A stretch of DNA of 64,000 nt from Osedax fenrisi (lineage: Eukaryota > Annelida > Polychaeta > Sabellida > Siboglinidae): the NCBI GenBank assembly GCA_964019155.1, contig OZ025245.1, positions 31,447,045 through 31,511,044 of the forward strand. Reading direction: 5' to 3'. Position numbers and translations under genes: made by a program. Within the stretch, counting starts at the first letter, position 1. Every line of letters starts with the position of its first letter. The notes below the pieces were generated by a model, which made no database searches, had not been told where the DNA came from, and saw only the letters and a program-made list of their open reading frames with translations. Positions 62,101 to 64,000 of this stretch are shown here, in pieces.

Positions 62101-62567
62101 GTAGTAAGAAATAGTTATTATACTACACAATATAAATACAAAACATAAATAAACTATTCAAATTATCAAATTAAATGTTCTAAAATCGATTTCACTGAGA
62201 GAGTGAAATAGCAACTTATATTGAAATTTATATGTTAAAATAATAAGTAGTATTTAAACAAAATTAACCTTAACATTTATTTTGTTTCCAATAATGAAAC
62301 ACTTAATTGTATATTGTACTCGTATTATAATATACAAAAAAAAAAATTGTTTAATTTTTTACAGAGTTAATCATTCTGAAAAAATAATATTATATAATTT
62401 TTTCTTATATAATTTATTTTGCATACATGTAAATTTATAATCTAATGCATAATATGCACGGACATATATTTATCATAATATATTTAATATTAATTAATTA
62501 ATAATAGTTTTATATAGTTAAAATTTTATATACTTAAACAACAAATTTTCTGAAGTCATATTAGTAT

Positions 62568-63844
62568 CAGTTTTCCATAGGTTATTACCTCCTATGGTAA
62601 TAACCGGTAACAACAGGTTTTTACCATGGTAAAAACCTAGTGTTATCTATATAATTAAATATAATATAAATATAATATATAGATAATTATCTATAATATA
62701 TTAAACCTACTATTGTCTATATAATTTACAATTATATATTATTTATAGATGTTATATATAATAGATAATATACAATTATAAAGTTAAACAATACTACATT
62801 AAAATCAATATTATAAGATTTTTTATATATTTTTAAAAACAACCTTTATTAATTTTGACTCTATGTAAAGAAAAATTGTTTATAATAAATAATATAAATT
62901 TAAATTTAAATAAATGAGTAAATAATTCAATATATATATATATATATCAAATATTGGATATAATAATATATTTACTTTTGTATTAGTAAAAGTTAAGGCC
63001 CCATTTACACCAAAATAAGCGACAGGTTTTTCACCGATATGTGCAGTAACGAAATCGTCGAGAAATCGTTAAATATTTAGAGAAATCTCCAAATTATGAA
63101 TAGTGATATTGTCATGATATCGGTGATATATTGGTGATATATCGGTATGGGTAAAAAATAAACGATATTGGTGAAATAAACGATATTGGTGAAAAATCGG
63201 CCAACTTTTTCGGTGTGACAGGGGCTTAATATTGTAAAAAAAAATATATATATTAAACAATAGAACTAATAATATTTTCCTTGAGAAATTATTTTAATGT
63301 ATTCATTATTTGATTTTATACCATGATATTTAATTAAATATATTAAATATATCTATAGATATTGTTAATTATATATATAAATACTGAATAGAATATTTAT
63401 TTTTATATATATGAAATTAAATATAGTTAAACATATATTTTTTACAATACCGTATAACTATTTTCATTGTGTAATTTTATGAATATATAACACAGTATGA
63501 TTTTATTTCATTTATAAAATGTATCCAATTACATCAACTTGTTAATTTTACAATATAAGGGTGGTAGACTTCAAAAACCAGTTGGGTTTTAAAAAATAAA
63601 AATACTATAAATAGCATAATTAAAGCAGAGTGATAAAATGTTTGGATACATTTACAAATAAAGCTGCTAGATTAATTAGCCATACAATTTATATATAAAT
63701 GAATCAATATTACTTTAAATTTCAATATACAATTTTATTTAAAGGTATTATATTTTATGAGTACTATGTTTTTACCGGTAATTAAATGTTATTACTCGTT
63801 TTTGCCATTTTTGTCCGGTTTTTACCAAAAATAATGGAACCCTG
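62568..63844. mobile_element. hAT element, non-autonomous, 1.28 kb
   Basis: Ends begin CAGTTTTCCAT and, reversed, CAGGGTTCCAT (9 of 11). A perfect 8-bp target duplication ATTAGTAT lies at 62560-62567 and 63845-63852, the hallmark of hAT insertion. Subterminal inverted motifs follow: ggttattacc/ggtaataacc, and ggtttttaccatggtaaaaa plus cc, a palindrome. Tttaccggta-type words recur at the right end. No transposase. A smaller MITE is nested at 62997-63225. Confidence 0.85.
62997..63225. mobile_element. MITE nested in the hAT element, 229 bp
   Basis: TIR ggccccatttacaccaaaa on the left and gcccctgtcacaccgaaaaa (reversed) on the right, with TTAA on both flanks. The TACACC/CACACC ending resembles the Harbinger TIR at 39497. 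Inside, direct repeats of aaacgatattggtgaaa and gatatcggtgatat occur. Confidence 0.65.
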
Positions 63845-64000
63845 ATTAGTATCGTTTACGATTATTTACATTTAAATAAATAATAAATCAAATACATTAA
63901 TAATATATTATTTAATGGATTTAGTATTATATTGTGGAATATATTATTATGCAAATATATTAATAAACATTAGTATTATAAGTTAATAATTTAAATCTAT

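Overview
The window is AT-rich, gene-poor nuclear DNA from a eukaryote, most likely an early-branching or other invertebrate animal. This rests on a spliced BTB-BACK-Kelch gene, tRNA-derived SINEs, L2/CR1-like LINEs, a Ty3/Gypsy element and several classes of DNA transposon. Short AT-rich introns and many small exon-like islands would fit a compact genome such as a sponge, but I cannot prove the taxon. No rRNA gene, genuine tRNA gene, CRISPR array or bacterial operon was seen.

Layout. 1-1.7 kb: LINE scrap, Harbinger-type MITE, SINE. 2-4.6 kb: exon-like islands, including four coiled-coil-like minus-strand pieces split by a TIR repeat. 4.8-8.3 and 13.8-16.9 kb: two direct copies of a degraded block. 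The first is broken by a 1.5-kb TIR element and by a complete but decayed Gypsy element (8.34-13.25 kb, minus strand) whose 3' LTR itself holds a SINE. 17-22 kb: exon-like islands, a reverse SINE, a decayed LINE split by a MITE, and a third copy of the block end. 22-33 kb: very AT-rich, with a 115-bp tandem repeat, a hAT-like end fragment, hairpins and a 6.4-kb-spaced inverted repeat. 34-39.2 kb: exon-like islands, a truncated second Gypsy copy and the reverse partners of repeats seen earlier. 39.5-42.4 kb: a PIF/Harbinger element with a 3-bp target duplication. 44-48.1 kb: repeat copies, LINE 3' ends, two exon-like pieces and a 482-bp trinucleotide array. 48.1-52.1 kb: nothing identifiable. 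52.2-54.7 kb: exon-like islands of unknown genes and a RING-like fragment. 55.1-57.5 kb: the one gene assigned with confidence, a KLHL-type Cullin-3 adaptor of about 546 residues in three exons on the minus strand. 59.8-63.9 kb: a pogo/Tigger-like MITE, a possible LINE relic and a hAT element with a perfect 8-bp target duplication and a nested MITE.

The dominant theme is layered transposition, and nested insertions allow relative dating (block duplication, then Gypsy, then SINE into its LTR). No new defence or metabolic system was recognised. The most useful leads are the small non-ATG exon-like islands with good splice sites, the two-ORF Harbinger element, the exon-like 115-bp tandem repeat, and the trinucleotide arrays bracketing a LINE 3' end. 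All homology statements are by eye; no database search or transcript evidence was available.
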